The notes below the pieces were generated by a model. It saw nothing but the letters and a program-made list of their open reading frames with translations. It did not search any database and was not told the origin of the DNA. A program made the translations under genes and the position numbers. This document shows positions 18,276 to 27,485 of a stretch of 57,033 nucleotides of DNA, one piece after another (within the stretch, counting starts at the first letter, position 1; every line of letters begins with the position of its first letter). This DNA comes from JBGSYJ01 sp041748075 (GTDB lineage Bacteria > Acidobacteriota > Thermoanaerobaculia > Gp7-AA8): NCBI GenBank assembly GCA_041748075.1, contig JBGTDX010000142.1, positions 1-57,033 on the forward strand, in the 5' to 3' direction.

Positions 18276-19106
18276 TCACTCGTCGATCGGCAGCGCCGAT
18301 GCCACTGCCGAGGCCTGAAGAAACTCTCTGAGCATTTCGTTACCGCTCCGCCGCGCCTCCTCCATCGTCCCCACCCACTCGAAAACACCTTCGTTCAGAA
18401 AGGCGATCCTGTCGCCGACCGTAAATGCCGACTGAATATCGTGCGTCACGACCACGGACGTTACGTTGAGCTTGGTCTGAAGGCTGACAATGAGCTCGTT
18501 GATCTTCTGAGCCGTGATCGGGTCGAGGCCCGTGGTCGGCTCGTCGTAGAGGATGACCTGAGGCTCGAGTACCACGGCGCGGGCGAGACCCACCCTCTTC
18601 CGCATGCCGCCCGAGAGATCGACCGGCATGAGCTGCTCGGTACCGGGAAGGTCCACCAGCTCGAGTTTCTCCGCGACGATTCTCGCCCGCTCGTCGGGAC
18701 TCAACTTTGTGTGCTCTTTCAGAGGATAGGCGACGTTCTCGAGGACGTTCATCGAGTCGAACAGCGCTCCGCCCTGAAACAGCATCCCGAACTTTTTCCT
18801 CACGCGGTAGAGCTCTTCCTCGGGCAGCTCGGTAATGTCCTCAGTCTCCACCTGAACCCGTCCTGCGTCAGGCGCCTCGAGACCAAGCATATGGCGGAGC
18901 GTGACCGACTTGCCTGTCCCTGAGCCCCCGAGAATCACGAGCACTTCTCCGCGGTACACCTGAAGATCGACGCCCCGAAGCACATGCTTCTTACCATAGG
19001 ACTTGTGGACGCCTTCGAACTCCACGAAGACGTCGCGCCCGTGCCGTCGACGGTCGGTCGACTCTCGCGGCCAGGCGCGCCGGTCCGTTGTGGCCTCGCT
19101 CGTCAT
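18276..19106 (-). CDS. mlaF: ABC transporter ATP-binding subunit, MlaF type
   Basis: 276 residues. Walker A GGSGTGKS at about 60-67, Q-loop in FGMLFQGGALFDSMNV, signature LSGGMRKRV, Walker B ILYDEPTTGLDP and switch His in VVTHD are complete. The LFQGGALFDSM stretch is characteristic of MlaF/Ttg2A ATPases for phospholipid transport. Its ATG overlaps the mlaE stop by one base (TGATG), so the two are translationally coupled. The first 25 residues are charged and Arg-rich and may be a start-site over-extension, although no better start is obvious. Confidence 0.94.
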   Translation of the reverse strand: MTSEATTDRRAWPRESTDRRRHGRDVFVEFEGVHKSYGKKHVLRGVDLQVYRGEVLVILGGSGTGKSVTLRHMLGLEAPDAGRVQVETEDITELPEEELYRVRKKFGMLFQGGALFDSMNVLENVAYPLKEHTKLSPDERARIVAEKLELVDLPGTEQLMPVDLSGGMRKRVGLARAVVLEPQVILYDEPTTGLDPITAQKINELIVSLQTKLNVTSVVVTHDIQSAFTVGDRIAFLNEGVFEWVGTMEEARRSGNEMLREFLQASAVASALPIDE

Positions 19107-19876
19107 CAGGCAAGCATCATGAACAGCTTCGTCAAAAAGAAATCCATGATCAGAATCGAGATCGAAGCGGTAACCACCGTCGAGGTCGTCGCCCTTCCGA
19201 CGCCATCCGCGCCTCCGGTGGTGTTCAACCCGTTGTAACAGGCAATCAGCGCGAGGACGAAGCCGAAAAAGAATGTCTTGCCGATACCCGAGGCGAGATC
19301 GTTGTACTGGAGCGTGGTGATGACACTGCGAAGATAGAAGTTTGCGCTCAGATTCAGCTGAGCGACGGCGATGATGAGGCCTCCGATGATGCCGAGGGCG
19401 CAGGCGAGAACCGTCAGCAGCGGCAGCATGAGCGTCGTCGCGAGAACTTTCGGGACCACGAGCTTCCTCACGGGATTGGTCGCCAGCGCGCGCAGAGCGT
19501 CGATCTGCTCGGTAACCTTCATCGTACCGATCTCCGCGGTGATTCCGGCCCCTACTCGCCCACCAACCATCAGGGACATGAGCACCGGGGCGAGCTCCCG
19601 CACCAGCGACAGGGAAACCACCTTGCCGATGAACAGCTTCCCTCCGAAATCGGCCAGCGAGTACGCAGTCTGCAGGGCCAGCACCATCCCGATGAACAGG
19701 GACGTAATGGCGACGATCGAAAGAGACCGCACACCGATCTGATCGAACTGCGTCATGAGCAACTGCATGGGGAACGGCCTTCGAAACGTCTGCTGGACCG
19801 TCTGGTAGGTAAGATCCGACAGACCTCCGACATACAGCAGCACGTCGTTGGTCACCTCGCGCAGCCTACGAATCAT
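19106..19876 (-). CDS. mlaE: ABC transporter permease, MlaE type
   Basis: 256 residues, the usual MlaE length, with an amphipathic N-terminal helix and about five membrane segments. The family motif region GGRVGAGITAEIGTMKVTEQ, which contacts the ATPase, is intact, as is the LRALATNPVRKLVVPK stretch. With MlaF and the MCE protein it forms the inner-membrane complex that moves phospholipids between inner and outer membrane. No mlaB or mlaC is seen nearby. The gene follows the PBP gene after only 21 bases. Confidence 0.95.
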   Translation of the reverse strand: MIRRLREVTNDVLLYVGGLSDLTYQTVQQTFRRPFPMQLLMTQFDQIGVRSLSIVAITSLFIGMVLALQTAYSLADFGGKLFIGKVVSLSLVRELAPVLMSLMVGGRVGAGITAEIGTMKVTEQIDALRALATNPVRKLVVPKVLATTLMLPLLTVLACALGIIGGLIIAVAQLNLSANFYLRSVITTLQYNDLASGIGKTFFFGFVLALIACYNGLNTTGGADGVGRATTSTVVTASISILIMDFFLTKLFMMLA

Positions 19877-19897
19877 GCCTGCTCCGGCCTCCTGCCA

Positions 19898-22357
19898 TCA
19901 ATTGTCGCCCAGAATCCATCGAAGGATGCGTGGCCGCCTCTTTTTCTTCTCTTCTTCCCGCTCGTCCTCGTCGAGGTCGCGACGAGGCTCGTCTTCCTGT
20001 CCACGGCCGGAGCCCGCAATTTCGGGCGCGCGGCCATCGTCCCGGAAGACAGGGAAAATCGAATCGAAACTCCTCGAGTGAAGCTGGCATATCCCGTCCG
20101 GAGCCGTGCCCTGCACGAACACTTCGTTTCTCGATTCGGGGCAGTAGGGTCCGGCGAGAAGCCCGCTCTCAGGGTCGATCTGCCGTTCGACGACTGAGTC
20201 GGGTCGTTTGAAATTCGTATCAGGCACGCTTCCGACGATTGCGTTCATATAGTTCGCCCAGATCGGCACAGCGGCGTCGGAACCGGTCAGACGCAGATTC
20301 TTGCCGTCGTCGAATCCGAGCCACACGAGAGTCAGTATGCGCGGTGAATAGGCGACGAACCAGGCGTCTCGATAATCATTTGTCGTTCCAGTCTTGCCCG
20401 CGAACTGCCGTTTGAAGCCGAGCGACCTGACGCGTGCAGCCGTCCCGTAATCGAGCACGTCGCCCAGCATGTCGTTCATGACATACGTCAGGCTCGCCGG
20501 CGCGACCCGCTGCATCTGCACCTCGCGATTCTCGAGCACCCGGCCTTCTCTCGTCGCAACCGCGAGAATCGAGATCGGCTCGGCCTTGACACCCTCGTTG
20601 GCGAATACCGAATAAGCGTACGCAATCTCGAGGGGAGTGACCTCGAACGAACCGAGCGAGATCGAAGGATAGGGCTGGAGCTTGCTCTCGACTCCGATCT
20701 TCGAGGCGAGCCGGATGACGTTCGGCACGCCGGCGTCGATCGCCGCTCTGACTGCCGGGATGTTGTAGGACATCGCCAGCGCGCGGCGAACCGTGGGCGT
20801 CCCGTGGAACTTGCCGTCATAGTTCTGGGGACGCCAGACGCTGTTGCCCGTCTGAATGCTGATCGGCGTGTCCGACAGGATCGACGACGCGGTCAGGGCC
20901 TCACGTCCGCGCTCCGGATCCATCGCAGCCACGTAAACGAAGGGCTTGAACAGAGAGCCCGGCTGCCTTTTGGCCTGCAGTGCGCGATTGAACTGGCTGC
21001 GCGAATAGCTGCGGCCGCCGACCAGAGCCTTCACGTACCCGGTGCCGGGCTGGATCGTGATGACCACTCCTTCCAGGGGCGTCTCGGACTTCCGTATGCT
21101 TGCATGATTTTTTGCGAGCCTTACGATTCCCTCCTCGAGAGACTTCTCCGCCTGCCGCTGCATCATCGTGTCGAGCGTGGTGAAGATCCGCAGTCCTTCA
21201 GTCTCGAGCTGCGTCTCCGGATAGGTCTCCCGCAACTGCTTCATGACGAGATCAACGAAGTAGGGTGCGCTCCGGAAAGAACGGGGGAACTTGTTCACCG
21301 TCATGGGCGAATTGCTCGCGTCTTCATATTCGGCCTGCGTGATCTTCTCCTGATCACGCATCACTCGAAGGATCGTGTTACGGCGGTCTTTCGCCCGCTC
21401 CGGGTTCCGCAGGGGCGAGTATTGATTCGGACTCCGGATCATCCCCGCGATGGTCGCCGCCTCAGGCAGCGTCAGGTAACGGACGTGCTTGGAAAAATAG
21501 ACCGTAGACGCCTGCTCGACTCCCTTGATCTGCACCGAGCCGTTCTGTCCGAGGTAGATCTCGTTGAGATAAGCCTCGAGAATCTCCTCCTTCGAGTAAC
21601 GGGCATCCAGGATGATCGCCATGAGCGCTTCCTTGATCTTGCGCACATAGACCCGCTCGGGTGACAGGTAGAGATTCTTGACGAGCTGCTGGGTGAGGGT
21701 CGATCCACCTGCTACGACCGTTCCGCTTTGGTAATTTGCATAGGCCGCACGGAGGATTCCCCGGATCGAGATCCCTTCATGACGAAAGAACGACCGGTCC
21801 TCCGTGGCGATGATCGCATCGACCAGAGACTGGGGCACCGATTCGAGGGGGATCGGGACCCGATCCTCCATGACCTCGTTGTAGATGGATGTGATCAACT
21901 CCGGTTCGATCCGGATTCCCCGAAGGCCGATGTCGTCGCTCAGGCGCACGAGCCGTGTCACACGCGAACCATCCATCTCGATCCGTACGGCCGTCGCATG
22001 GAACTCCATGTCGGGATAGGCGAAGTTCTGGAGGAAGATTTCGAGGTTGTCGTCGACGAAGCGGTACTCCCCGGGGTTCTTCACCGGGCCGCCGGTTTCG
22101 TGGTAGCCGACGTGGTTGATCTTCGCTTCGAGGAGCTCGCGCGGGTAAGACATCCCGGGGACGATCTGAGTGGCATCCGAGTAGATCCGGCTCGGGAGGT
22201 CCCATTTCCGGCTCGAGTCGAATTCCTTCGTGATGACGATGTAGTTGTAGCCGGCAAAGCCGAGCCCTGCGACGAACAGGACGAGAACTACTACGGCAAT
22301 CCCGAAGGAGTGCCGCCAGAGGAAGCCTTTGACCCGCTTGTCTTTCTTAGCCATCAC
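19898..22357 (-). CDS. mrcB: Bifunctional peptidoglycan synthase, PBP1B-like
   Basis: 819 residues, class A penicillin-binding protein. Membrane anchor at 18-38; a UB2H-like region from about residue 54 (LPSRIYSDATQIVPGM), which favours PBP1B over PBP1A; glycosyltransferase with catalytic Glu186 in ATEDRSFF and GGSTLTQQL; transpeptidase with Ser468/Lys471 in PGSLFK, SYN at 530-532 and KTGT at 655-658. It polymerises lipid II and cross-links peptides in the periplasm. The C-terminal tail is very Glu/Arg/Lys-rich. Two starts (MMAKK) differ by one codon. Confidence 0.95.
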   Translation of the reverse strand: MMAKKDKRVKGFLWRHSFGIAVVVLVLFVAGLGFAGYNYIVITKEFDSSRKWDLPSRIYSDATQIVPGMSYPRELLEAKINHVGYHETGGPVKNPGEYRFVDDNLEIFLQNFAYPDMEFHATAVRIEMDGSRVTRLVRLSDDIGLRGIRIEPELITSIYNEVMEDRVPIPLESVPQSLVDAIIATEDRSFFRHEGISIRGILRAAYANYQSGTVVAGGSTLTQQLVKNLYLSPERVYVRKIKEALMAIILDARYSKEEILEAYLNEIYLGQNGSVQIKGVEQASTVYFSKHVRYLTLPEAATIAGMIRSPNQYSPLRNPERAKDRRNTILRVMRDQEKITQAEYEDASNSPMTVNKFPRSFRSAPYFVDLVMKQLRETYPETQLETEGLRIFTTLDTMMQRQAEKSLEEGIVRLAKNHASIRKSETPLEGVVITIQPGTGYVKALVGGRSYSRSQFNRALQAKRQPGSLFKPFVYVAAMDPERGREALTASSILSDTPISIQTGNSVWRPQNYDGKFHGTPTVRRALAMSYNIPAVRAAIDAGVPNVIRLASKIGVESKLQPYPSISLGSFEVTPLEIAYAYSVFANEGVKAEPISILAVATREGRVLENREVQMQRVAPASLTYVMNDMLGDVLDYGTAARVRSLGFKRQFAGKTGTTNDYRDAWFVAYSPRILTLVWLGFDDGKNLRLTGSDAAVPIWANYMNAIVGSVPDTNFKRPDSVVERQIDPESGLLAGPYCPESRNEVFVQGTAPDGICQLHSRSFDSIFPVFRDDGRAPEIAGSGRGQEDEPRRDLDEDEREEEKKKRRPRILRWILGDN

Positions 22358-22395
22358 TGATGAAACGTCTCAGCCTGAGGGAATGTTTCGTTCAG

Positions 22396-22480
22396 GAATT
22401 CAGAATTGAGAATGCAGAATTCAGAATTGGATTCTGCCGGCCTTCCTCTTTCTGAATTCTGAATTCTCAATTCTGAATTC
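22396..22480. repeat. Heptamer repeat hairpin (GAATTCT type) between rho and the PBP gene
   Basis: The left arm (GAATTCAGAATTGAGAATGC onward, about 22396-22430) and right arm (about 22450-22480, TCTGAATTCTGAATTCTCAA onward) are inverted copies built of period-7 units. It lies just after the rho stop and before the PBP start on the minus strand. The same unit occurs at 27421-27480 and 34286-34309. Confidence 0.85.
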
Positions 22481-22493
22481 ACCGAAGGTGCCC

Positions 22494-24131
22494 TTACATC
22501 GAGCTCATCGAGTTCAGGAACTCCGTATTCGTCTTCGTCTTGTCCAGCTTCTCGACCAGAAGCTCCATCGATTCGACCGTCGACAGAGGACTGAACACCT
22601 TCCGGAGAACCCAGATGCGATTGAGCTCGGCCTTCTCCAGCAGAAGCTCTTCCTTCCTGGTTCCCGATTTGTTGATGTCGATCGCGGGGAAAATTCTCTT
22701 CTCGACGAGCTTCCGATCGAGGTGAACTTCCATGTTGCCCGTTCCCTTGAACTCCTCGAAGATCACATCATCCATGCGTGAGCCGGTGTCGATCAGTGCC
22801 GTGGCCATGATCGTCAGCGAACCGCCCTCTTCCACGTTACGCGCCGCACCGAAGAAACGCTTGGGACGCTGAAGAGCATTCGAGTCGACACCGCCCGAGA
22901 GCACTTTGCCCGACGGCGGCACCACCGTGTTGTACGCACGAGCGAGCCGGGTAATGGAATCGAGCAGAATCACCACATCCCGCCGGTGCTCGACCAGGCG
23001 CTTGGCCTTCTCGATTACCATCTCGGCGACCTGCACGTGGCGGGAAGCGGGCTCGTCGAACGTCGAGGAGATCACTTCCCCCTTGACCGAGCGCTGCATG
23101 TCGGTGACCTCTTCGGGCCGCTCGTCAATGAGCAGGACGATCAGGCTGATTTCCGGATGGTTCGTCGTAATTGCGTTCGCGATGGCCTGCAGCAGCATCG
23201 TCTTGCCGGTTCTCGGCGGCGCGACGATCAGTCCCCGCTGGCCCTTTCCGATTGGAGCTACCAGATCGAGAACGCGCGAGGACATGTTCGATGGCACTTC
23301 GAGCTTGACCCGCTCCTCGGGGTACAGCGGCGTGAGGTTGTCGAACAGGATCTTGTCCCGCGCGACATCGGGGTGCTCGAAGTTCACCGCTTCGACTTTG
23401 ATGAGCGCGAAGTATCGCTCCCCTTCTTTCGGCGGCCGCACCTGTCCTGAAACAGTGTCGCCGGTCCGCAGATCAAATCGGCGGATCTGTGAGGGCGAGA
23501 CATAGATGTCGTCGGGACCCGGCAGATAGTTGTACTCGGGAGCGCGCAGGAATCCGAACCCGTCGGGAAGACACTCGAGCACCCCTTCCGAGAATATCAG
23601 ACCACTCTTTTCCGTCTGCGCCTGAAGGATCGAGAAGATCAGATCCTGCTTGCGCATCCCCGCCGCATTCTCCACTCCGTACTCCCGCGCAATCTTCGCC
23701 ACATCGGTGAGTTTCATTTCCTTGAGCACGCGGATGTCGACTGTCTCGGCTGCCTGTTGATTCGGCAGCTCCGGACGGCGGGGCGCAGCAGCCGACCGGC
23801 CGTCGCCCTCCCCCTGACTCTCCAGGGAATCGTCAGAGGATGCGGCCTGGGGCGACTCGGAATCGTCCTGCTCGCCCGGCTCTTTCAGACTTCCGGCCTC
23901 GGATTCATCAGCCGGCAGCGAGGCGGACGCGGCGGCTTTCGAGGCGCGCTCGGTTTTTGTTCCGTTCTCTGCCTTGTCGGCTTTCGAGTTCCGAGTTCGC
24001 GCCGGTTTGTCGGCGGAGGCAGCCTTCTCGCCCTTTGCCGGCCGTTCCTTTTCCGGCTTCACCGCCTTGATTTCTTCCGGCGCCTGCTCTTCGACGGCCA
24101 CAGCCTCTTCATTCCCGATTTCGTGTTCCAT
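22494..24131 (-). CDS. rho: Transcription termination factor Rho
   Basis: 545 residues. Residues 1-130 are a low-complexity Ala/Glu/Lys/Ser-rich insertion ahead of the conserved part. From about 131 come the N-terminal helical domain, the RNA-binding cold-shock fold (DGFGFLR), and the RecA-like motor with Walker A APPRTGKT at 304-311, Walker B VLLIDERPEEVTDM and the Arg-finger region GSRMDDVIFEEFKGTGNMEV. It is a hexameric RNA-dependent ATPase that ends transcription. It is about 125 residues longer than E. coli Rho because of the N-terminal extension. The engB stop is 14 bases upstream, so the two are likely co-transcribed. Confidence 0.97.
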   Translation of the reverse strand: MEHEIGNEEAVAVEEQAPEEIKAVKPEKERPAKGEKAASADKPARTRNSKADKAENGTKTERASKAAASASLPADESEAGSLKEPGEQDDSESPQAASSDDSLESQGEGDGRSAAAPRRPELPNQQAAETVDIRVLKEMKLTDVAKIAREYGVENAAGMRKQDLIFSILQAQTEKSGLIFSEGVLECLPDGFGFLRAPEYNYLPGPDDIYVSPSQIRRFDLRTGDTVSGQVRPPKEGERYFALIKVEAVNFEHPDVARDKILFDNLTPLYPEERVKLEVPSNMSSRVLDLVAPIGKGQRGLIVAPPRTGKTMLLQAIANAITTNHPEISLIVLLIDERPEEVTDMQRSVKGEVISSTFDEPASRHVQVAEMVIEKAKRLVEHRRDVVILLDSITRLARAYNTVVPPSGKVLSGGVDSNALQRPKRFFGAARNVEEGGSLTIMATALIDTGSRMDDVIFEEFKGTGNMEVHLDRKLVEKRIFPAIDINKSGTRKEELLLEKAELNRIWVLRKVFSPLSTVESMELLVEKLDKTKTNTEFLNSMSSM

Positions 24132-24145
24132 GCTTTCCTCTAGGT

Positions 24146-24775
24146 TTAGGTTGCGGCGCCTCTGCTGCCACGATTTCTGTTTCTATCTGACTTCTTCCGC
24201 ACGACCGGGTAGATTTCCCGCCAGACTTCGTCGACTCCCTCCCGCGTAACGCTCGAGAACGCGACAGGAGCAAGCTCGTTACCCGGAAGCTTTTCCTCGA
24301 TGACCTTGCGGCCGGCCGCTCGTTCATTTCTGGACACTTTGTCGACTTTGGTCATGACAACGCGCCAGGGCACTCCCGTCTCCTCGAGCCAGCGGTGCAT
24401 CATCAGGTCTTCTCCGGCTGGCGTGCGCCGGATGTCGATCAGTAGAAAGATCTTTTCTAGCGAATCCGCCTGCTCGAGATACGAGTGCACCAGGTCGCCC
24501 CACTGCGCAGCGACCGTTTTGGGAACCTTTGCGTAACCGTAACCCGGCAGATCCACGATGAAGTACCGGTCATCGATCAGATAAAAGTGAATCGCCTGCG
24601 TCTTGCCTGGCGTCTGGCTGACCCGAGCAATCGCTTTTCTCCGGAGAATGGTGTTGATGAAACTCGACTTTCCGACGTTCGAACGTCCCACGATCGCGAA
24701 CTGGGGACGTCCATCGTCTGGAAAACTATCGGCATCGTACGCCGCACGGTGGAGTACTACGGATTGGATGTCCAA
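24146..24775 (-). CDS. engB: Ribosome-biogenesis GTPase EngB/YsxC
   Basis: 209 residues, typical length. G1 GRSNVGKSS at 30-38, G2-region Thr in QTPGKTQ, G3 DLPGYGYAKV, G4 TKVDK and G5 FSS are in order. The family assembles the 50S subunit and is often essential. The C-terminal tail is basic (KKSDRNRNRGSRG). It sits between lon and rho on the same strand; the 198-base gap to lon contains nothing I can name. Confidence 0.96.
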   Translation of the reverse strand: MDIQSVVLHRAAYDADSFPDDGRPQFAIVGRSNVGKSSFINTILRRKAIARVSQTPGKTQAIHFYLIDDRYFIVDLPGYGYAKVPKTVAAQWGDLVHSYLEQADSLEKIFLLIDIRRTPAGEDLMMHRWLEETGVPWRVVMTKVDKVSRNERAAGRKVIEEKLPGNELAPVAFSSVTREGVDEVWREIYPVVRKKSDRNRNRGSRGAAT

Positions 24776-24973
24776 GGTAAGAGGCTTGAAGTTCCCGGTC
24801 GTGGGAAAGTTGGAAACTAGCCAGAACGAATGCTCTGGGGTGGTGCGTATGAAATGGAACCGCAGCGGGATTACCGATATTCTCGCACAATTGTCAAGGG
24901 TGGCCCTGGGCTACAAGAAAAGCATGCGATTCGAGCGAAGTGTCGCGCCCTCCCCCTGGACCATCAGCCGGCC

Positions 24974-27367
24974 TCAGTGTGTGAAGTCTTCGCTTCCGAC
25001 CGTCTTCGACGGCTCCGGCAGCTTTTCCTTCGCATCCCATGGAACAATCGTGCCATCGAGAGCCACCGACACCACTTCGTCCATCGACTGAACGAGATGA
25101 AAAGCCATCTTCTCGCGAACATCGGCCGGGATGTCCTCCAGGTCGCGTTCGTTGTCGAGCGGCAATATCACCTTGGTGATTCCCACCCGTGAAGCAGCGA
25201 GGATCTTGTCCTTGACTCCCCCCACAGGCAACACCTTCCCGCGGAGCGTGATTTCTCCTGTCATCGCGACATCCCGGTGAATCGGGATCTTCGTCACTGC
25301 GGAAAGCAGCGCAGTCGCCATCGTAATGCCGGCCGAGGGTCCATCTTTCGGGATTGCCCCTTCGGGAACGTGGATGTGAATGTCGATCTTGTCGTGGAAA
25401 TCGGGGTCGATGCCGAACAGCACGGCGCGCGAGCGAACGTACGACAGCGCTGCACGAGCAGACTCCTGCATCACGTCGCCGAGTTTTCCAGTCAGCGTCA
25501 ACACCCCTTTGCCGGGAGAAAGCGCCACTTCAGTCGAGAGCATCTCACCCCCGACCTCCGTCCAGGCCAATCCCGTAGCCAGACCGATCTCGCTCTTCTC
25601 CTGCACGGTGTGCGTGCGGAAACGCTGCTTGCCGAGCAGTTTCCGAACCTTCTCATCGTCGATGACGGCCTGGAAGCCCGAGCCCTCCTCGACAACCCTT
25701 CGCGCGATCTTGCGGAACAGCGAGCCGATCTCCCGTTCGAGGTTGCGGACTCCCGCCTCGCGCGTGTAGAAGTTCACGACCTCTTCGATCGCGCTATCTT
25801 CGATGACGATCTTGTCCGCATCGAGACCATGCTCCTGCCGCTGCTTGGGAGCGAGGAACTCCCGTCCGATGGCGAGCTTTTCCAGATGCGTATAGCCGGA
25901 GAGCTGGATAATCTCCATCCGATCTTTCAACGGCGCAGGAATCGTATGGGTGACGTTCGCCGTCGCGATGAACATCACTTTCGAAAGGTCGTACTCGACA
26001 TCGAGGTAGTGATCGGTGAACGAATTGTTCTGCTCCGGGTCGAGAACTTCGAGGAGCGCCGAGGATGGATCTCCGCGGAAATCCATCGACATCTTGTCGA
26101 CTTCATCGAGGAGGAACACGGGGTTGACCGTACCGGCTTTCTTCATCCTCTGGATGATCTGTCCGGGGAAGGCGCCGATGTAGGTCCGGCGATGACCTCG
26201 GATCTCCGCCTCGTCGCGAACGCCTCCGAGAGAAAGCCTGACGAACTGCCGACCTGTAGCCCGCGCAATCGACTTGGCCAGTGAGGTCTTGCCGACGCCG
26301 GGAGGTCCCACAAAGCAAAGGATCGTTCCCTTCGGTCCCTTGATCAGCTGCCGAACCGCGAGGAACTCGAGGATGCGGTCCTTGATCTTGTCGAGCCCGA
26401 AGTGGTCCTCGTTCAGAATCTGCTCTGCGCGCTCGATGTCCTTGATTTCCTTCGAAGCCTTCTTCCAGGGAACGGCAACGAGCCACTCGATGTAGTTCCG
26501 CGAGACAGTCGCTTCGGCGGATACCCCGGGCATGGCCTCGAGCCGTTTGAGCTCCTGGACAGCCTTCTCCCGGGTCTCTTTCGGCATTCCGGCAGCTTCG
26601 ATCTTCTGGCGCAGCTCATCGATCTCGTCGGAACGATCGTCCTTGCGGCCGAGCTCCTGATGGATCGCCTTGATCTTCTCGTTGAGGTAGTACTCCTTCT
26701 GCGCCCGCTCCATCTGCTTTTTGACTTTGGAATTGATCCGCTTGTCGATGTTGATCTTCTCGATCTCGATCTCGAGAAAATCCTGGAGCTTCTGGAGCCT
26801 CTCGTACGGACTGGGCGTCTCGAGCAGCTGCTGCTTCTCGACGGTCGTGATCAACAGATGCGATGCCAGAGTGTCGGCGAACTTGTCCGGGTCATCCATC
26901 TTGAGAGTCGCCATCACTCCCTCGAATGCGAGGTGATGGGACATCTTGGCGTACTGCTCGAAGATCTCGACGAGCTTCTGAATGTACTCGGACACTTCCG
27001 GGGTGAGCGGATAGGACGTATCGATCGCTTCGACGTCCACGGTGACATAGCCGTCGGTGTCTGCGAACGAGACAATCTCGGCTCGACCGAGACCCTCAAC
27101 CATCACCTTCACGTTCTGGTTGGGGAGCTTGAGGTTCTGAACTACGGTCGCAACGACCCCGACGTGATGGATCTGGTCCATCTTCGGGTCGTCGACCTTC
27201 GGATCTTTCTGCGTGGCGAGAAAGATGCGCTTCTCGGCGGTCGACAGAGTAGCCTCGAGCGCGAGGATGGATGCCCGTCTTCCCACCACGAACGGGGCCA
27301 TCATGGATGGGAACACCACCATGTCGCGGAGAGGGACAAGCGGGAGTTTCATGGTCTCATTGGACAT
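24974..27367 (-). CDS. lon: ATP-dependent protease Lon
   Basis: 797 residues, the normal LonA length. The N-terminal substrate domain starts with LPLVPLRDMVVFP. The AAA+ module has Walker A GPPGVGKTSLAKS and Walker B FLLDEVDKM. The protease domain has the catalytic Ser in KDGPSAGITMA and the Lys in GGVKDKILAA. It degrades misfolded and regulatory proteins in the cytoplasm. An alternative start five codons later (MKLPLV) is possible. It belongs to the tig-clpP-clpX-lon block. Confidence 0.98.
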   Translation of the reverse strand: MSNETMKLPLVPLRDMVVFPSMMAPFVVGRRASILALEATLSTAEKRIFLATQKDPKVDDPKMDQIHHVGVVATVVQNLKLPNQNVKVMVEGLGRAEIVSFADTDGYVTVDVEAIDTSYPLTPEVSEYIQKLVEIFEQYAKMSHHLAFEGVMATLKMDDPDKFADTLASHLLITTVEKQQLLETPSPYERLQKLQDFLEIEIEKINIDKRINSKVKKQMERAQKEYYLNEKIKAIHQELGRKDDRSDEIDELRQKIEAAGMPKETREKAVQELKRLEAMPGVSAEATVSRNYIEWLVAVPWKKASKEIKDIERAEQILNEDHFGLDKIKDRILEFLAVRQLIKGPKGTILCFVGPPGVGKTSLAKSIARATGRQFVRLSLGGVRDEAEIRGHRRTYIGAFPGQIIQRMKKAGTVNPVFLLDEVDKMSMDFRGDPSSALLEVLDPEQNNSFTDHYLDVEYDLSKVMFIATANVTHTIPAPLKDRMEIIQLSGYTHLEKLAIGREFLAPKQRQEHGLDADKIVIEDSAIEEVVNFYTREAGVRNLEREIGSLFRKIARRVVEEGSGFQAVIDDEKVRKLLGKQRFRTHTVQEKSEIGLATGLAWTEVGGEMLSTEVALSPGKGVLTLTGKLGDVMQESARAALSYVRSRAVLFGIDPDFHDKIDIHIHVPEGAIPKDGPSAGITMATALLSAVTKIPIHRDVAMTGEITLRGKVLPVGGVKDKILAASRVGITKVILPLDNERDLEDIPADVREKMAFHLVQSMDEVVSVALDGTIVPWDAKEKLPEPSKTVGSEDFTH

Positions 27368-27420
27368 TTATCGGGCACCTTGTGAACTCGAACTGCGCAT
27401 AACGCCTGACCGCCGTACTC

Positions 27421-27480
27421 AGAATGCACTATTTCTGCATTCTGAATTCCTCTGCATTCTGAATTCTGAATTCTGAATTC
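27421..27480. repeat. Heptamer repeat (ATTCTGA type) between clpX and lon
   Basis: Three to four gapless ATTCTGA units at 27454-27480, plus earlier partial units with a short inverted match (AGAATGCA at 27421 with TGCATTCT at 27437 and 27453). It starts a few bases after the clpX stop on the minus strand. Confidence 0.85.
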
Positions 27481-27485
27481 TTCCC

